Shown here one piece after another: positions 6,336 through 7,094 of a DNA stretch of 7,094 bases. Each line of letters begins with the position of its first letter. The stretch's first letter is position 1. Below the pieces are notes generated by a model. The model did not search any database, had not been told where the DNA came from, and worked only from the letters and a program-made list of their open reading frames with translations. The stretch spans positions 1 through 7,094 of the forward strand of contig JAURMS010000085.1 of NCBI GenBank assembly GCA_030830595.1, written 5' to 3'. The translations under genes were made by a program, and so were the position numbers. The DNA comes from Gammaproteobacteria bacterium (GTDB taxonomy: Bacteria; Pseudomonadota; Gammaproteobacteria; Steroidobacterales; Steroidobacteraceae).

Positions 6336-6363
6336 TTGACTCCGGGCTTCAGACGGCTATGCT
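6336..6363 (+). promoter_or_regulatory. Probable sigma70-type promoter of gltB
   Basis: The -35 box TTGACT (6336-6341, 5 of 6 consensus bases) is followed after 16 bases by TATGCT (6358-6363, 4 of 6). This is the best promoter match in the window. Transcription would begin near 6370, giving a leader of about 20 bases that includes the GGGAG ribosome site at 6378-6382. The twin inverted repeats lie directly upstream and touch the -35 box, so the promoter is probably regulated. Confidence 0.65.
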
Positions 6364-6389
6364 GCCACTCCCCTGCCGGGAGTCGAAGC

Positions 6390-7094
6390 ATGCGCGAGCC
6401 AAGCCCACCCGACCGCGACCTGGGCCTTTATCAGGAGGCCTTCGAGAAGGACAGCTGCGGGTTCGGCCTGATTGCCAATATGGACGACCAAGCCAGCCAC
6501 TGGCTGGTCGAGACCGCCATCGTCGCGCTCTCACGGCTGACTCACCGCGGTGCTGTCGCGGAAGACGGCAAGACGGGTGACGGCTGCGGCCTGCTGCTGA
6601 AGAAGCCGGATCGATTCCTGCGCGCCGTCGCAGCGGAAAGCGGGATCGCTTTGTGCAGCCGCTACGCCGCCGGCATCGCCTTCCTCTCGCGTTTCGAGGA
6701 GCAGGCGGCACGGGCAAGGCAGGTCCTGGAGCAGCAGCTGGTCCGGGAAGGCCTGGAAGTGGCCGGCTGGCGCCTGCTACCGACTCATCCCGCGGCCTGT
6801 GGCGAGGAGGCGCTCAAGACCCTCCCGCGCATGGAGATGCTGTTCGTGAACTGTCGCGACGACCTCGACGAGGCGGCTCTCAACCGGCGGCTGTTCCTGG
6901 TCAGGAGGCGGGCGGAGAAGGCGCTCGAGGGTCGCGATCCCGAGTTCTATATGCCTTCCCTGAGTGCCTCGACCCTGGTTTACAAGGGCATGGTGATGCC
7001 GGACCACCTGGCCGAGTTCTTCCCGGACCTGGCCGACCCGCGGATGGAGTCGTCGGTGGCTGTCTTCCACCAGCGGTTCTCCACGAATACGCTG
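6390..7094 (+). CDS. gltB: Glutamate synthase (NADPH) large chain, N-terminal part
   Basis: The first 235 codons of the large subunit of glutamate synthase; the gene continues past the window (the full family protein is about 1,500 residues). With the small subunit GltD it makes two glutamates from 2-oxoglutarate and glutamine, the assimilation step after glutamine synthetase. The visible part is the class II glutamine amidotransferase domain, which releases ammonia from glutamine. Cys23 in DSCGFGLIA (21-29) is the nucleophile, exposed after the propeptide is removed. THRGAVAEDGKTGDGCGLLL (51-70), YKGMVMP (198-204) and FHQRFSTNT (226-234) all match E. coli GltB closely. The propeptide is 22 residues, against about 42 in E. 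coli. ATG 6390 has GGGAG (6378-6382) 7 bases upstream, and an in-frame stop lies at 6318-6320, leaving only a poor TTG (6336) as an alternative inside the -35 box. A gltD gene is expected downstream but is not visible. Confidence 0.97.
   Translation, partial: MREPSPPDRDLGLYQEAFEKDSCGFGLIANMDDQASHWLVETAIVALSRLTHRGAVAEDGKTGDGCGLLLKKPDRFLRAVAAESGIALCSRYAAGIAFLSRFEEQAARARQVLEQQLVREGLEVAGWRLLPTHPAACGEEALKTLPRMEMLFVNCRDDLDEAALNRRLFLVRRRAEKALEGRDPEFYMPSLSASTLVYKGMVMPDHLAEFFPDLADPRMESSVAVFHQRFSTNTL

Noticed and set aside
6301..6337. Tandem hairpins as a rho-independent terminator for the EamA gene
   Set aside because: Neither stem is followed by a T tract, the stems are short, and they sit directly against a good -35 box and share arms with each other, which fits operators better.

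Overview
This is a gene-dense, GC-rich window (roughly two thirds G+C by eye) in which every gene reads on the + strand. The proteins closely resemble gammaproteobacterial families: YadG/YadH, YedK, YheT and GltB all align by memory with their E. coli counterparts. The base composition and the DUF6279 lipoprotein suggest a high-GC gammaproteobacterium, perhaps of the purple-sulfur/halophile or pseudomonad-like lineages. The genus cannot be fixed from this sequence. I see no transposase, tRNA, rRNA, CRISPR or phage gene; this looks like chromosomal housekeeping DNA.

Layout. (1) 1-2492 is a tightly packed, probably co-transcribed block. It holds the 3' end of a yadG-type ABC ATPase, the yadH-type ABC-2 permease (4-base ATGA overlap), an SRAP/YedK abasic-site shielding protein (11-base gap) and a DUF6279 lipoprotein (another ATGA overlap). 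(2) 2536-4898 holds an unusual receiver-domain protein with a single membrane span and an unrecognised, probably periplasmic C-terminal domain. A yheT-type alpha/beta hydrolase starts 5 bases after its stop. (3) 4899-5060 is a 162-base intergenic stretch with small repeats and no convincing terminator. It precedes a small acidic protein of unknown function (5061-5330) and an EamA/DMT ten-helix permease (5406-6296). (4) 6297-6389 is a compact regulatory region with two perfect inverted repeats of the form TGCTG-N5-CAGCA and a good sigma70-type promoter. It leads into the 5' part of gltB, the glutamate synthase large chain, which runs off the window end.

How the parts relate. The exporter pair is a clear functional unit. 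The SRAP protein and the lipoprotein appear to be passengers in the same transcript rather than partners. The receiver protein has no kinase next to it. The gltB promoter with its paired operators is the clearest regulatory signal, and its geometry suggests a dimeric regulator acting at or just upstream of the -35 box. The two items most worth following up are the membrane-anchored receiver protein and the twin operator upstream of gltB.
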